A stretch of 64,000 bases of DNA from IMG/VR virus record IMGVR_UViG_3300030118_001869, positions 50,107 through 114,106 of that record. The stretch is one strand, 5' to 3'. The DNA is from a virus. The position numbers were made by a program, and so were the translations under genes. The notes under the pieces were generated by a model, which did not search any database, was not told the origin of the DNA, and saw only the letters and a list, made by a program, of their open reading frames with translations. Shown here piece by piece: positions 37,954 through 47,471 of this stretch. Each line of letters begins with the position of its first letter. The first letter of the stretch is position 1.

Positions 37954-38293
37954 AGAAGATATTGCAAAAGAGGTTGGGGTACACCCAAAAGTTGTAGATG
38001 ATTTTATAACTTTTTATTATGCAAAAGTTAGAAAAGCTTTGTCTACACTAGAATATCCTAGAGTACTTGTTGATGGACTAGGTACATTTTTTATTAGAAA
38101 AGGTAAACTAGAGAATGCTATCAAAAGAAACAAAAGTATGTTAGGTAATCTAAAAAAGAGGACTTATAAAGGATATGAAAAGACTTATGCAATAAATCAA
38201 AAGCTTGAAGAAATGGAATCAGCTATAAGAATTATTGAAGATAACATAGAAAATAAAAAACAGTTTAAAAAGAAAAAGAATGCCAATAAGTAA
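37925..38293 (+). CDS. HU/IHF-like DNA-bending protein, 122 aa
   Basis: This looks like the HU/IHF family: HKQFKEDIAKEVGVHPKVVDDFITFYYAKVRKALSTLEYPRVLVDGLGTFFIRKGKLENAIKR matches the dimerising helices plus VDGLGTFFIRKG, the start of the beta arm (HU: GFGTF). An extra C-terminal helical basic region (KTYAINQKLEEMESAIRIIEDNIENKKQFKKKKNANK) is not in cellular HU. Similar proteins sit before the structural genes of crAss-like phages. It may help package or organise phage DNA. Confidence 0.78.
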   Translation: MRPKSHKQFKEDIAKEVGVHPKVVDDFITFYYAKVRKALSTLEYPRVLVDGLGTFFIRKGKLENAIKRNKSMLGNLKKRTYKGYEKTYAINQKLEEMESAIRIIEDNIENKKQFKKKKNANK

Positions 38294-38591
38294 ATATTTA
38301 AATGCTCTAAAAAATATAGATGAGATATATGATGGTATCAAAAATGATCTTTTTAAAAAAGAGTATGTAGAAAAAATTGCTGAGTCTAGAATTAAAATAT
38401 GTGAAACATGCAAGGAATATGATACAAAAGGTAGCAAATGTCTTGTTCCTGGCACACAACCATGTTGTACTTTGTGTGGATGTTCTATGCATTGGAAGTC
38501 AAGATCTATGGCATCAGAGTGTCCAGCAGGTAAATGGGAACAATTACTAACTCCTTTAGAAGAGGAAAAATTAATAAATAATGAAGATTAA
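38280..38591 (+). CDS. Cys-rich zinc-binding protein, 103 aa
   Basis: The protein has a helical N-terminus (YLNALKNIDEIYDGIKNDLFKKEYVEKIAESRIKI) and a C-terminal zinc cluster: CETCKEYDTKGSKC, CCTLCGCSMHWKSRSMASECP. Eight Cys and one or more His can bind one or two zinc ions. This CETC...CGC...K.r...CP pattern is widespread in small phage proteins and its role is unknown. It overlaps HU/IHF by 14 bp. Confidence 0.75.
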   Translation: MPISKYLNALKNIDEIYDGIKNDLFKKEYVEKIAESRIKICETCKEYDTKGSKCLVPGTQPCCTLCGCSMHWKSRSMASECPAGKWEQLLTPLEEEKLINNED

Positions 38592-38667
38592 TTATATATA
38601 CAAAGATGTTACAATCACGTATACTAGTAACCAACAAAATGGTATATGGTATACTACAATAAGTTAA
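38581..38667 (+). CDS. Possible 28-aa peptide
   Basis: A 28-codon frame (KINYIYKDVTITYTSNQQNG then IWYTTIS) overlaps the end of the zinc protein and fills the gap up to the nuclease-like gene at 38672. It looks like a small beta peptide; confidence is low. Confidence 0.35.
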   Translation: MKINYIYKDVTITYTSNQQNGIWYTTIS

Positions 38668-38671
38668 TAAG

Positions 38672-39484
38672 ATGGCAATAATATTTAAAGAAGAAGGTCA
38701 TGTCTATGAAAGCACAGATACTGATAAAATAAAGTGGACTAGTGTTACTTCATTCATAGGTATGTTCAAACCAAAGTTTGATGCAAAAGCACAAGCTAAA
38801 AAATCTTCTAAAAACAAACGTTCTAAGTGGTATGGTATGACTGAAAAAGAAATACTAGAAGCTTGGAAGAATGAAACAGATAGAGCTATTAAGCTTGGTA
38901 ACTTTTATCATAATCAAAGAGAAGCTGATATGATAGAGTTTGACACTATAACTAGATATGGATGCACACTACCTATATTCAGACCAGAGTTTGATGATAA
39001 AGGTGGCAAGATTGCACCAGAACAAAAGTTAGATAGTGGTATTTATCCAGAGTTATTAGTATATTTAAAATCAGCAGGGCTATGTGGTCAGGCTGATTTA
39101 GTTGAGATTGTAAATGGGTATATTAATATTACAGATTACAAGACTAATAAAGAGATAAAAGAGAAAGGTTTTACTAACTGGGAGGGTATAACAAGTAAAA
39201 TGTATAATCCTGTAAGTCATTTAGATGATTGTAATTTGAATCATTATAACTTACAATTGAGTATTTATGCGTATATTATTAAAAAGCACAACCCTAAACT
39301 TAGAGTTGGTAATCTTAAAATCCAACATGTAAAATTTAAACAAGTTGGTACAGATTCAAACGGGTATCCTATTAATGAACATGTAGATGGAGAACCGGTT
39401 ATTGAAGATATAAAAATGTATAACCTGCCATATCTTAAGGATGAAGTAATTCAACTTATTAAATGGCTAAAACAAAATAAGTAA
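38672..39484 (+). CDS. PD-(D/E)XK nuclease-like protein, 270 aa
   Basis: This is a second RecB-superfamily protein. Motifs are KLGNFYHNQREAD (helix with His), IYPELLVYLKSAGLCGQADLVEIVNGYINITDYKTNK (E, then D and D-x-K of the core) and NHYNLQLSIYAYIIKKHNP (Q-motif). It sits in the late block before TerL, where crAss-like phages also carry such an enzyme, suggesting a role in DNA packaging or genome-end processing (inference). It is not obviously related in sequence to the one at 13863 beyond the fold. The stop overlaps the next ATG. Confidence 0.78.
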   Translation: MAIIFKEEGHVYESTDTDKIKWTSVTSFIGMFKPKFDAKAQAKKSSKNKRSKWYGMTEKEILEAWKNETDRAIKLGNFYHNQREADMIEFDTITRYGCTLPIFRPEFDDKGGKIAPEQKLDSGIYPELLVYLKSAGLCGQADLVEIVNGYINITDYKTNKEIKEKGFTNWEGITSKMYNPVSHLDDCNLNHYNLQLSIYAYIIKKHNPKLRVGNLKIQHVKFKQVGTDSNGYPINEHVDGEPVIEDIKMYNLPYLKDEVIQLIKWLKQNK

Positions 39485-40110
39485 TGCCTAAAACAACATT
39501 AATATTAGTAGTACCAAATTTAGATGGATCTCCAAGTAGTACTAAATCAAGATATAAGTTTACACCAGAATCACAAATTACTTTTCATAGTGAATTAATT
39601 AATGCTATTGCACCATATTTTAATCCTATATTAAAAGAATTTAGTAACACATATACCATAGTAAGCATTGCAGGTCATGAACCTTTTGTTGTAAAGGCAT
39701 CTATGTCTGCACTGCAAGCTATAATGGAAAATAAACCTTATGCACCAGTATCTGACGGTTCAGGAGGTTCAACTTCTGGTGGTTCTGGTTTTAGTGGATC
39801 TGGTACTGGTGGAAGTGGAAGCACTGCTTATACTTCAACAACGCAACAAACATTTAATTCTGCATGTTTGGGTACGGCTAATCAAACATATTATCACAAT
39901 GGAAGTGGTACTTTACCAGCAGCTGGTAATCAAGTATTTTCAGACTCAGCAAAAACTACATTATTAAATGATGGTTACTACGGTATTGATCCAACTGGAA
40001 CAGCTCCACAAAAAATAATTAGAGTTTCTGCTGGTTATGTAGTTACAGGTTGGCCACTGGATTGTTTAGAGCATCAAATAGATTATCCAACTAATGACCC
40101 AATAGAATAA
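39484..40110 (+). CDS. Possible virion protein with Ser/Gly linker, 208 aa
   Basis: The N-terminal part (PKTTLILVVPNLDGSPSSTKSRYKF...HSELINAIAPYFNPILKEFSNTYTIVSIAGHEPFVVKASMSALQAIMENKPY) is an alpha/beta domain. It is followed by a Ser/Gly/Thr linker (GSGGSTSGGSGFSGSGTGGSG) and a C-terminal module TANQTYYHNGSGTLPAAGNQVFSD...LLNDGYYGI...IIRVSAGYVVTGW like receptor-binding or beta modules in Bacteroidetes proteins. A flexible-linked virion or secreted protein is suggested. No signal peptide is seen. Confidence 0.65.
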   Translation: MPKTTLILVVPNLDGSPSSTKSRYKFTPESQITFHSELINAIAPYFNPILKEFSNTYTIVSIAGHEPFVVKASMSALQAIMENKPYAPVSDGSGGSTSGGSGFSGSGTGGSGSTAYTSTTQQTFNSACLGTANQTYYHNGSGTLPAAGNQVFSDSAKTTLLNDGYYGIDPTGTAPQKIIRVSAGYVVTGWPLDCLEHQIDYPTNDPIE

Positions 40111-40259
40111 TGTTAACACGTTGGGAAATTCATACAGGTCTTGTACCAGGAATAGTTTTTGGATACAGAGCATACAAAAATGATGATATATGTACTATAG
40201 AGCATGTATTTTACTTAGGTGTTATAGATATATGTTTAACTTTATACTATGATTGTTAG
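40110..40259 (+). CDS. Small unknown protein, 49 aa
   Basis: MLTRWEIHTGLVPGIVFGYR, then AYKNDDICTIEHVFYLGVIDICLTLYYDC, is a mini-protein resembling small hypothetical proteins near terminase genes of Bacteroidetes phages. The ATG overlaps the previous stop (AATAATG) and it overlaps the next gene by 11 bp, which supports translation. One hydrophobic stretch is at the end. Function unknown. Confidence 0.6.
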   Translation: MLTRWEIHTGLVPGIVFGYRAYKNDDICTIEHVFYLGVIDICLTLYYDC

Positions 40260-40767
40260 ATTATTTGACATACAAAATGGAAAAGCAGTGCCTACTGAGC
40301 ATTGCTATACACTAAAGTTTCTGAAAGATATTATGGAGACATATCCTGATACATACATGCAAGTGTATCAATATTTGTTTTATATGGCTTGCCCTAATCC
40401 TGATCTCAATCCTTTCTTTAATTTACCAGAGCATGAGAAAGAAGATATAATTATAGAAGAAATAGGATTAGAAGAATCTACTGAAGATTCTAAAATTAGG
40501 TATTCTTTAGAAATGTGTAATAAACTCTATGAAACACCTACCTATAGAGCTTATGTAGGTATTAAAAGCATGCTAGATAGACTTGCTAAGTATATGGAAA
40601 CAACACAGATAGAGCATGGTAGAGATGGAAATATTAACTCAATGGTAAATGCAGCTGCTAAGTTTGAACAAATTAGACAGTCTTACAAAGGTGCATTTAC
40701 TGATATGAAATCTGAGCAAGAAAGCTCTGTCCGTGGTGGTCAGGGACTTGCTTATGATCAAATGTAA
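40249..40767 (+). CDS. Unknown protein, possible terminase small subunit by position, 172 aa
   Basis: The sequence includes IVRLFDIQNGKAVPTEHCYTLKFLKDIMETYPDTYMQVYQYLFYMACPNPDLNPFFNLPEHEKEDIIIEEIG and KLYETPTYRAYVGIKSMLDRLAKYMETTQIEHGRDGNINSMVNAAAKFEQIRQSYK. This pattern occurs in phages just upstream of TerL, as here. The helical, oligomer-like character fits a small terminase, but no DNA-binding motif is proven. It is a position-based guess. Confidence 0.6.
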   Translation: MIVRLFDIQNGKAVPTEHCYTLKFLKDIMETYPDTYMQVYQYLFYMACPNPDLNPFFNLPEHEKEDIIIEEIGLEESTEDSKIRYSLEMCNKLYETPTYRAYVGIKSMLDRLAKYMETTQIEHGRDGNINSMVNAAAKFEQIRQSYKGAFTDMKSEQESSVRGGQGLAYDQM

Positions 40768-40782
40768 ACTTAAATTTAAATT

Positions 40783-41064
40783 ATGAAAACCAAAGTAATC
40801 CCAGTAGGTAAGAGAGTTCTTATCAAAAAGAAAGATGCAGATGCATACTTTCCAGGCACTAAAATTTTAATACCAGAAAATCAAAGACAAGATGAACTAA
40901 AAGGCTATGTTATAGCAATAGGTAAAGAAGTTGATGAGGTTCAAGTAGGTGATCTAGTACAATACGCAGATTATGCACTGCCAACTAAAATGAAACACGA
41001 AGGAGAAGATCATTTGCTTATAGCAGCAGGTGATATATTTGCAGTTTTAGTAGATGAAAAATAG
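40783..41064 (+). CDS. GroES-like co-chaperonin, 93 aa
   Basis: The sequence has a GroES/Cpn10 fold: VIPVGKRVLIKKK (N-terminal strand), a mobile-loop region (ADAYFPGTKILIPENQRQ) and KGYVIAIGKEVDEVQVGDLVQY, then LLIAAGDIFAVL. Phage co-chaperonins (T4 gp31 is the classical case) adapt GroEL to fold the capsid protein. It lies immediately before TerL, with which it shares a GTG start overlap. It probably helps fold the major capsid protein encoded 6 kb downstream. Confidence 0.85.
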   Translation: MKTKVIPVGKRVLIKKKDADAYFPGTKILIPENQRQDELKGYVIAIGKEVDEVQVGDLVQYADYALPTKMKHEGEDHLLIAAGDIFAVLVDEK

Positions 41065-43241
41065 TGCATAATATCCCAACATATGATAATAGTCAATGGA
41101 CAACAACAGAGTTTAGTTCTGATGAAGAACTAGCAAAGTTTATTTTATCAATATTTAAAGAGCCAGGTGAATATGAATTTGATGAGACATCTTTTATATT
41201 TAATTCTGAGGCACGTAGATTTAACAAAGATGGATTTTATTGTGGGTCACCATTTAGATCTAAAGACTTCATGGCATATTGGGATGATCAAAAAAATAAA
41301 TGTAGAAAAGGTGTTATATATAAAGTTAAAGATAAGACATGGTACATAACTAGAGATTATTACATGTGGCTAAACTTTCTACCTATTTATGATAAAGAAG
41401 AAAAGAAGTATGGTTTTGCTAAAGTTAGAGATGCACAATATCATATGGCACTATATGAAATACTTGCTGAATTAAATAATAAGCATTGTGCAATATTAAA
41501 GAAACGTCAGATAGCTTCATCATATTTTCACATGGCTAAGATTCTTAATACCTATTGGTTTGAGGAAGGATCTGTATGTAAGATAGGTGCATCTTTAAAA
41601 GATTATATAAATGATAAAGGATCCTGGAAGTTTTTAGATGAATACAAAACATTTCTAAATGAGCACACTGCTTGGTATAGACCCTGCACACCAGAAAAAG
41701 TTTTATTATGGGAACAAAAGATAGAAGTTAGAGTAAATAACAGAAAAACAGCAAGAGGTCTAAAATCTAAGATACAAGGTGCATCATTTGAAAAGAATGC
41801 AACAACAGGTGTTGGTGGTCCTACTACATACTTCTTTCATGAAGAGGCTGGGATTGCACCTAAGATGATGGATACTTATGAATATCTTAGACCTGCAATG
41901 TCTTCAGGTATGATGACAACAGGTATGTTTATTGCAGCAGGATCAGTCGGAGACTTAGAACAATGTAATCCTCTAAAAGAGATGATACTTAATCCTACAG
42001 TCAATGATATATATGCTGTAGAAACTAATTTAATGGACGCTGACGGCACTTCTGGCCTAGCAGGTCTGTTTATACCAGAGCAGTGGTCAATGCCGCCTTA
42101 CATTGATGATTTTGGAAACAGTAAAATAGATGAAGCTTTGGAATCAATTACTCTAGAGAGAAAAAAATGGAAGAATGAACTAACTCCAGAACAGTATCAG
42201 CTTAGGATATCACAGAAGCCTATGAATATTGCTGAGGCATTTGCTTATAGAAAACAATCTATATTTCCACAAGGTATACTACAAAAGCAAATGAGAAAAA
42301 TTTTAGACAAAGATTACAGCTATGAACATATAGAACTAGAGAGAGAACAAGAAGGAATAGTTGCTAAAAGAAGTAACAGATTACCTATAAGCAAGTTTCC
42401 TGTAGATAAAAAGTCTAGCAATAAAGAAGGTGTATTAGTTGTATGGGAAAGACCAGTAAAAAATCCTGAGTTTGGTATGTACTATGCTTCTGTTGACCCT
42501 GTGTCAGAAGGTAAAACTACAACATCTGATTCTTTGTGTAGTATTTTTGTTTATAAGAATCCTGTTGAAATAAGAAGAGAAACTCCTGATGGTATAGAAA
42601 CAATAATAGAAAAGGATAAGATAGTTGCTGCATGGTGTGGTAGATATGATGATATAAACAAAACACATGATCAATTAGAAAAAATAGTAGAATGGTATAA
42701 AGCTTGGACTGTAGTAGAGAATAACATATCATTATTTATTCAGCATATGATTGCTAGAAGGAAACAAAAGTTTCTAGTTCCTAAGCAGCAGATATTATTT
42801 TTAAAAGATCTTGGCTCAAATAGAACAGTATATCAAGAGTATGGTTGGAAGAATACAGGAACTCTTTTTAAGAATCACTTGATATCATATGCAATAGAAT
42901 TTATTAGAGAGCAAATAGATGAAGAGACAGATATAAACGGATCTGTAATAAGTCAAACATTAGGCGTTGAACGTATACCTGATCCTATGCTTTTAAAAGA
43001 AATGTTAGCATACTATCCTGGATTGAACGTGGATAGACTAGTTGCATTCTCTGCATTAATAGCTTTTGCTAAGGTGCAACAATCTAACAGAGGATACCTT
43101 AAAAGGAGTGAATCAACATCAAAATCCTTGGATAATCAAGAAAATTTGTATAAATTAAAGTATAGTGCGTTTAGAAATATAGGACGCAATAAAGGCATAG
43201 GAAGAACCAAGAAAAGATCAGGATTTAAAAATATAAGATAG
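41064..43241 (+). CDS. terL: Terminase large subunit, 725 aa
   Basis: This is the packaging motor with ATPase and nuclease domains. It starts at a GTG overlapping the GroES-like stop (TAGTG). The N-terminal domain has YHMALYEILAELNNKHCAILKKRQIASSYFHM, where the P-loop-like segment KKRQIASSY (146-154) lacks the usual GxGKS. Walker B is TTYFFHEEAG (254-263) with the catalytic Glu. The C-terminal nuclease has YYASVDPVSEG (around residue 475; metal Asp) and VVENNISLFIQHM. Length is near that of crAss-like TerL. It is followed by portal in the usual order. Confidence 0.9.
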   Translation: MHNIPTYDNSQWTTTEFSSDEELAKFILSIFKEPGEYEFDETSFIFNSEARRFNKDGFYCGSPFRSKDFMAYWDDQKNKCRKGVIYKVKDKTWYITRDYYMWLNFLPIYDKEEKKYGFAKVRDAQYHMALYEILAELNNKHCAILKKRQIASSYFHMAKILNTYWFEEGSVCKIGASLKDYINDKGSWKFLDEYKTFLNEHTAWYRPCTPEKVLLWEQKIEVRVNNRKTARGLKSKIQGASFEKNATTGVGGPTTYFFHEEAGIAPKMMDTYEYLRPAMSSGMMTTGMFIAAGSVGDLEQCNPLKEMILNPTVNDIYAVETNLMDADGTSGLAGLFIPEQWSMPPYIDDFGNSKIDEALESITLERKKWKNELTPEQYQLRISQKPMNIAEAFAYRKQSIFPQGILQKQMRKILDKDYSYEHIELEREQEGIVAKRSNRLPISKFPVDKKSSNKEGVLVVWERPVKNPEFGMYYASVDPVSEGKTTTSDSLCSIFVYKNPVEIRRETPDGIETIIEKDKIVAAWCGRYDDINKTHDQLEKIVEWYKAWTVVENNISLFIQHMIARRKQKFLVPKQQILFLKDLGSNRTVYQEYGWKNTGTLFKNHLISYAIEFIREQIDEETDINGSVISQTLGVERIPDPMLLKEMLAYYPGLNVDRLVAFSALIAFAKVQQSNRGYLKRSESTSKSLDNQENLYKLKYSAFRNIGRNKGIGRTKKRSGFKNIR

Positions 43242-43242
43242 C

Positions 43243-45978
43243 ATGAGAGTATTTAATGCAATGCAACTCAAGGCAGGAGCCAAGAAAGAAGGTGGACATG
43301 TATCCTCTTCCCTGACACAACCCATACAGTTTTTACCAGCTAAGAAGAAAGATGATGATTGGTCAGCATGGAACTTAGATTGGTTAGAATTACAGGGTAT
43401 GGAGTTCTTACGTAGAAATGCCAGAAAGCTTTTAAAAAACTATAAACTTGCAAAAGGTATTATAGATAAAAAAGATTACATTGTTGAAGAAGACAATGAT
43501 CACAAAGACTTAATGGATGTACTGACAAAAGAAGATGAGTCAGCATTAGAACTTAAATTTTATCCAATTATTCCAAATGTTATTAATGTTTTAAGCGGTG
43601 AGTTCTCAAAGAGATTCTCTAAAGTGCAATTCAGAGCTGTTGATGATACATCATACAATGAGATGTTAGAATCTAAAAGAGCATTAGTAGAGGAAAACTT
43701 ACTAGCCGATGCATCAAAGAAACAATTACTTAAGATGCTTGAGATGGGATTAGATCCTGAATCAGATGAAGCTAAACAAATAATGGATCCTTCAAAAATC
43801 AAATCACTACCTGAGATAGAAGACTTTTTTAGCAAGAGCTACAGAAGTATGGTAGAAGAATGGGCTACTCACCAAATGAATGTAGATGTTGAAAGATTCA
43901 AGATACAAGAATTAGAGGAAAGAGCTTTCCGTGATATGTTAATTGCAGATAGAGAGTTCTGGCATTTTAGAATGATGGAAGATGATTATGATGTAGAGCT
44001 GTGGAATCCTGTATTAACATTCTATCAAAAATCTCCTGAGACAAGATATATATCTGATTCTAACTATTGTGGTAAGATGGATCTTATGACTGTTGCTGAT
44101 GTAATAGATAAGTATGGCTACTTAATGAATGAGAAGCAACTTAAATCTTTAAACAAGATATACCCAGCTAGATCTAGTATGTATCAAGTTAACGGCTATC
44201 AGAATGATGGAGCATACTATGATGCTACCAGATCACATGCATGGAATACTAACAGTCCAAGTTTAGGATATAGAAGATATGTAAGTAATTGGTCAGATGA
44301 TCCAGCCAGGGGCGGGGACATAGTAAGTGCTATTCTTAATGAGGGAGAGGATGTATTGCAATGGGGAGAAGGTGATTTAATGCGTGTAACCACTGTCTAC
44401 TGGAAAACGCAAAGGATGGTTGGACATCTTACCTGTATAAAAGAAGATGGGCAAGTAATGCAAGAAATAGTAGATGAAACATTTAAGGTTACTATGAAAC
44501 CTATGTATGATACATCACTAATCAAAAACAAATCAAAAGAAAATTTATTGTATGGTGAGCATGTAGACTACATCTGGATCAATGAAGTTTGGGGTGGTGT
44601 TAAAATAGGACCTAACTCACCAACAGGATGGCGTTCTGAGATGGGTAATAATGTAGATCCAATATATTTAGGGATAGATAGAAAAAAACCTGGTAGAATA
44701 CCTTTTCAATTTAAAGGAGAAAAAACATTATATGGTTGTAAACTACCTGTAGAGGGTAGAGTGTTTTCAGATAGAAACACAAGGTCTACATCTTTAGTAG
44801 ATTTGATGAAAGCTTATCAAGTTGGTTATAACATGGTAAATAATCAAATAGCAGATATATTAGTTGATGAGCTAGGAACAGTCATTATGTTTGATCAAAA
44901 TGCCTTACCACGTCATGGTATGGGTGAAGACTGGGGAAAAAATAATTATGCTAAAGCGTATGTAGCAATGAAAGATTTTCAAATGTTACCGTTAGATACC
45001 TCAATTACTAACACAGAAAACGCAACTAACTTCAATCACTATCAAACTCTAAATATGGAGCAAACTAGTAGATTGATGTCAAGGATACAATTAGCAAATT
45101 ATTTTAAGTCTCAAGCATTTGAGGCTATTGGAATCAACCCACAAAGACTTGGAGGTCCAGTAGCGCAGCAAACAGCTACTGGTGTTACTCAAGCACTACA
45201 GCAATCATACTCTCAAACTGAAACATACTTCATTAATCATTCAGATAATCTTATGCCAAGAGTACACAAAATGAGAACTGATTTAGCTCAGTATTATTAC
45301 AGTAACACTCCAAGTTTAAGGTTGCAATATATTTCAACAGCAGCTGATAAAGTTAATTTTACTATCAATGGTACAGAACTATTGATGAGAGACTTTAATA
45401 TTTTTGCTACAACTAGAACAAATCACAGACAAATTCTTGATCAACTAAAACAAATGGCTCTAACTAATAATACTACAGGGGCTAGTATATATGATCTTGG
45501 TAATATATTAAAAGCAGATTCTATTGCTGAAGTCACTGATATACTAAAAGATTCAGAAGCTAAGACACAGGCAATGAAGCAGCAAGAAATGCAACAGCAA
45601 AGAGAGATGCAACAAAAACAAATTGAATCTCAAGCTGAAGAGAATAAACTTAAGTTAGAATTCCAAGCAGGAGAAGCTGCAAAAGATAGACAAAAAGATA
45701 TTACTGTTGCTGAAATTAGATCTGCAGGATACGGATCCATGGTAGATTTAGATAAAAATCAACAGTCAGATTACCAAGATGCACTAAAAGATATACAACA
45801 AACTTCACAATACAGAGAGCAGATGACTATGAAGCGTGAGCAGAATGCACAAAAAAATGCACAGGCTCAGGCTAAGTTACAAATAGACAGAGAAAAGCTT
45901 GCTACACAACGTGATATTGCTAATAAAAACCTACAGATAGCAAGAGAGAATAAGAACAAATATGATGAAAAAAGTTAA
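43243..45978 (+). CDS. Portal protein, 911 aa
   Basis: Assignment rests on position after TerL, length and typical features. These include an early helical region with NVINVLSGEFSKRFSKVQFRAVDD, a YIWINEVWGGVKIGPN segment, GYNMVNNQIADILVDELGTVIMFDQNALP, and a C-terminal Gln-rich coiled coil (KQQEMQQQREMQQKQIESQAEENKLKLEFQAGEAAKDRQKD). Portal proteins form the ring that DNA enters. The C-terminal coiled coil is unusually long and may form a barrel in the head. It is followed by the scaffold-like gene. Confidence 0.82.
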   Translation: MRVFNAMQLKAGAKKEGGHVSSSLTQPIQFLPAKKKDDDWSAWNLDWLELQGMEFLRRNARKLLKNYKLAKGIIDKKDYIVEEDNDHKDLMDVLTKEDESALELKFYPIIPNVINVLSGEFSKRFSKVQFRAVDDTSYNEMLESKRALVEENLLADASKKQLLKMLEMGLDPESDEAKQIMDPSKIKSLPEIEDFFSKSYRSMVEEWATHQMNVDVERFKIQELEERAFRDMLIADREFWHFRMMEDDYDVELWNPVLTFYQKSPETRYISDSNYCGKMDLMTVADVIDKYGYLMNEKQLKSLNKIYPARSSMYQVNGYQNDGAYYDATRSHAWNTNSPSLGYRRYVSNWSDDPARGGDIVSAILNEGEDVLQWGEGDLMRVTTVYWKTQRMVGHLTCIKEDGQVMQEIVDETFKVTMKPMYDTSLIKNKSKENLLYGEHVDYIWINEVWGGVKIGPNSPTGWRSEMGNNVDPIYLGIDRKKPGRIPFQFKGEKTLYGCKLPVEGRVFSDRNTRSTSLVDLMKAYQVGYNMVNNQIADILVDELGTVIMFDQNALPRHGMGEDWGKNNYAKAYVAMKDFQMLPLDTSITNTENATNFNHYQTLNMEQTSRLMSRIQLANYFKSQAFEAIGINPQRLGGPVAQQTATGVTQALQQSYSQTETYFINHSDNLMPRVHKMRTDLAQYYYSNTPSLRLQYISTAADKVNFTINGTELLMRDFNIFATTRTNHRQILDQLKQMALTNNTTGASIYDLGNILKADSIAEVTDILKDSEAKTQAMKQQEMQQQREMQQKQIESQAEENKLKLEFQAGEAAKDRQKDITVAEIRSAGYGSMVDLDKNQQSDYQDALKDIQQTSQYREQMTMKREQNAQKNAQAQAKLQIDREKLATQRDIANKNLQIARENKNKYDEKS

Positions 45979-46117
45979 CTTATAAAAAAGATTTTTAACG
46001 TTAGCTATATATTGCTAAAAATGTTATAAATAATCAAATATTATAAGTTTACATATGAATTATAATTCTTATATTGTATATGTACATAATATTATTAATT
46101 AATTTAAACCAACAATT
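45979..46117 (+). other. A/T-rich leader before scaffold gene
   Basis: This 139-bp gap has a weak hairpin (TTAGC/GCTAA near 46010-46027) and A/T-rich sequence with TGTACATAAT (46080-46089), which also occurs in the palindrome at 49413. It may hold a promoter for the capsid operon. Confidence 0.35.
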
Positions 46118-47413
46118 ATGGCAGATAATAAAACACAAGATACTACTGTAGAACAAGTAGATATCAATATTGATGAGTTATTTGCAGCAGCACCAGATGC
46201 TGATGCAATAGTAACACCAGAGACAAAACCAAAAAATATCTTTTCTAAAAGTGAAGGTGTAGATATGAGCTTCACAGAAAAGAAAGAAGAACCGAAGGCT
46301 GAAGAGCCTGCAGTTGAAGAACCTAAAGCAGAGGAACCTAAACAAGAAGAAGAAAAAGTTAAGGAGCCTGAAGCTAAAGAGGAAAAGAAAGAAGAGACTG
46401 CTACACTAGATGATGTTTTAGATTCTATAGATGAAGAACCTACAGAAGAAGAAACAAAGAAAAGAGGTAGAAAGAAAATAGAAGGTATAGCTGATGTATT
46501 TGAAAAGCTAATAAAATCTGACAAGATTGTACCTTTTGATGATGACAAACCTCTAGCTGAGTATTCAGCAAAAGACTGGGAAGAGTTGATTGATGCTAAC
46601 TTGGAAGAAAAGGCAAACCAAGTTAGAAAAGAAACACCAGCAAAGTTCTTTGAAAGTTTGCCTGATGAATTAAAGATAGCTGCAAGATATGTATTTGACG
46701 GTGGTAAAGATCTTAAAGGTTTATTTCAGACATTAGCACAAGTAGAAGAAACATCTACTATTGATGTTAAATCTGAAAGAGGTCAAGAGAGAGTCATCCA
46801 AGAATACCTTTCTGCAACCGGATATGGTACAGCAGAAGAGATAGCAGAGGAAATAGAAGTCTGGAAAGATTTAGGAAAGCTAGAGCAACAAGCTCTTAAG
46901 TTTCAACCTAAACTTCAAAAGATGCAAGAAAAAGTTGTTGCTACAAAATTAAAAGAGCAAGATCTAAAGAAGAAACAACAAGAACAAGCATCTAAAGATT
47001 ATATGGAAAATGTATATAATACATTAAAAGACGGAGCACTTAATGATATTAAGATAGATAAAAAGACTCAGTCAATGTTATATAATGGACTTGTACAACC
47101 TAATTATCCTTCTGTAAGTGGACGTAACACTAACCTGTTAGGACACTTACTTGAAAAGTATCAATTTGTTGAGCCTAATTATGCTCTTATATCTGAAGCC
47201 TTATGGTTATTACAAGACCCAGATGGTTACAAATCTAAGATTATGGAGAAGGGAGCTCAGAAAACAATTGAGAAAACAGTTAGAAAATTAAAGACTGAAC
47301 AAGTAAATAGCGGTGGAAGTTCTTTAGGTGTAGAGCAAAAAGAAGACTCTACAGGTAAAAGGACATCTAGGAAAAAGCTTCCTAGACAGCAAAACATATT
47401 TAAAAGATTTTAA
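46118..47413 (+). CDS. Scaffold-like head assembly protein, 431 aa
   Basis: The protein is highly charged with an acidic/Lys-rich disordered N-terminal third (FTEKKEEPKAEEPAVEEPKAEEPKQEEEKVKEPEAKEEKKEE). It has a central helical domain with YSAKDWEELIDANLEEKANQVRKETPAKFFESLPDELKIAARYVFDGGKDLKGLF and coiled-coil character (QKMQEKVVATKLKEQDLKKKQQEQ). This is the usual look of a phage scaffold between portal and major capsid. The C-terminal tail is basic (GKRTSRKKLPRQQNIFKRF), plausible for capsid binding. No protease signature is seen. Confidence 0.75.
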   Translation: MADNKTQDTTVEQVDINIDELFAAAPDADAIVTPETKPKNIFSKSEGVDMSFTEKKEEPKAEEPAVEEPKAEEPKQEEEKVKEPEAKEEKKEETATLDDVLDSIDEEPTEEETKKRGRKKIEGIADVFEKLIKSDKIVPFDDDKPLAEYSAKDWEELIDANLEEKANQVRKETPAKFFESLPDELKIAARYVFDGGKDLKGLFQTLAQVEETSTIDVKSERGQERVIQEYLSATGYGTAEEIAEEIEVWKDLGKLEQQALKFQPKLQKMQEKVVATKLKEQDLKKKQQEQASKDYMENVYNTLKDGALNDIKIDKKTQSMLYNGLVQPNYPSVSGRNTNLLGHLLEKYQFVEPNYALISEALWLLQDPDGYKSKIMEKGAQKTIEKTVRKLKTEQVNSGGSSLGVEQKEDSTGKRTSRKKLPRQQNIFKRF

Positions 47414-47471
47414 AAATTTTATATATATACTTTAAACATTAATTATTAACACTTAAAAACTATAATCAATT

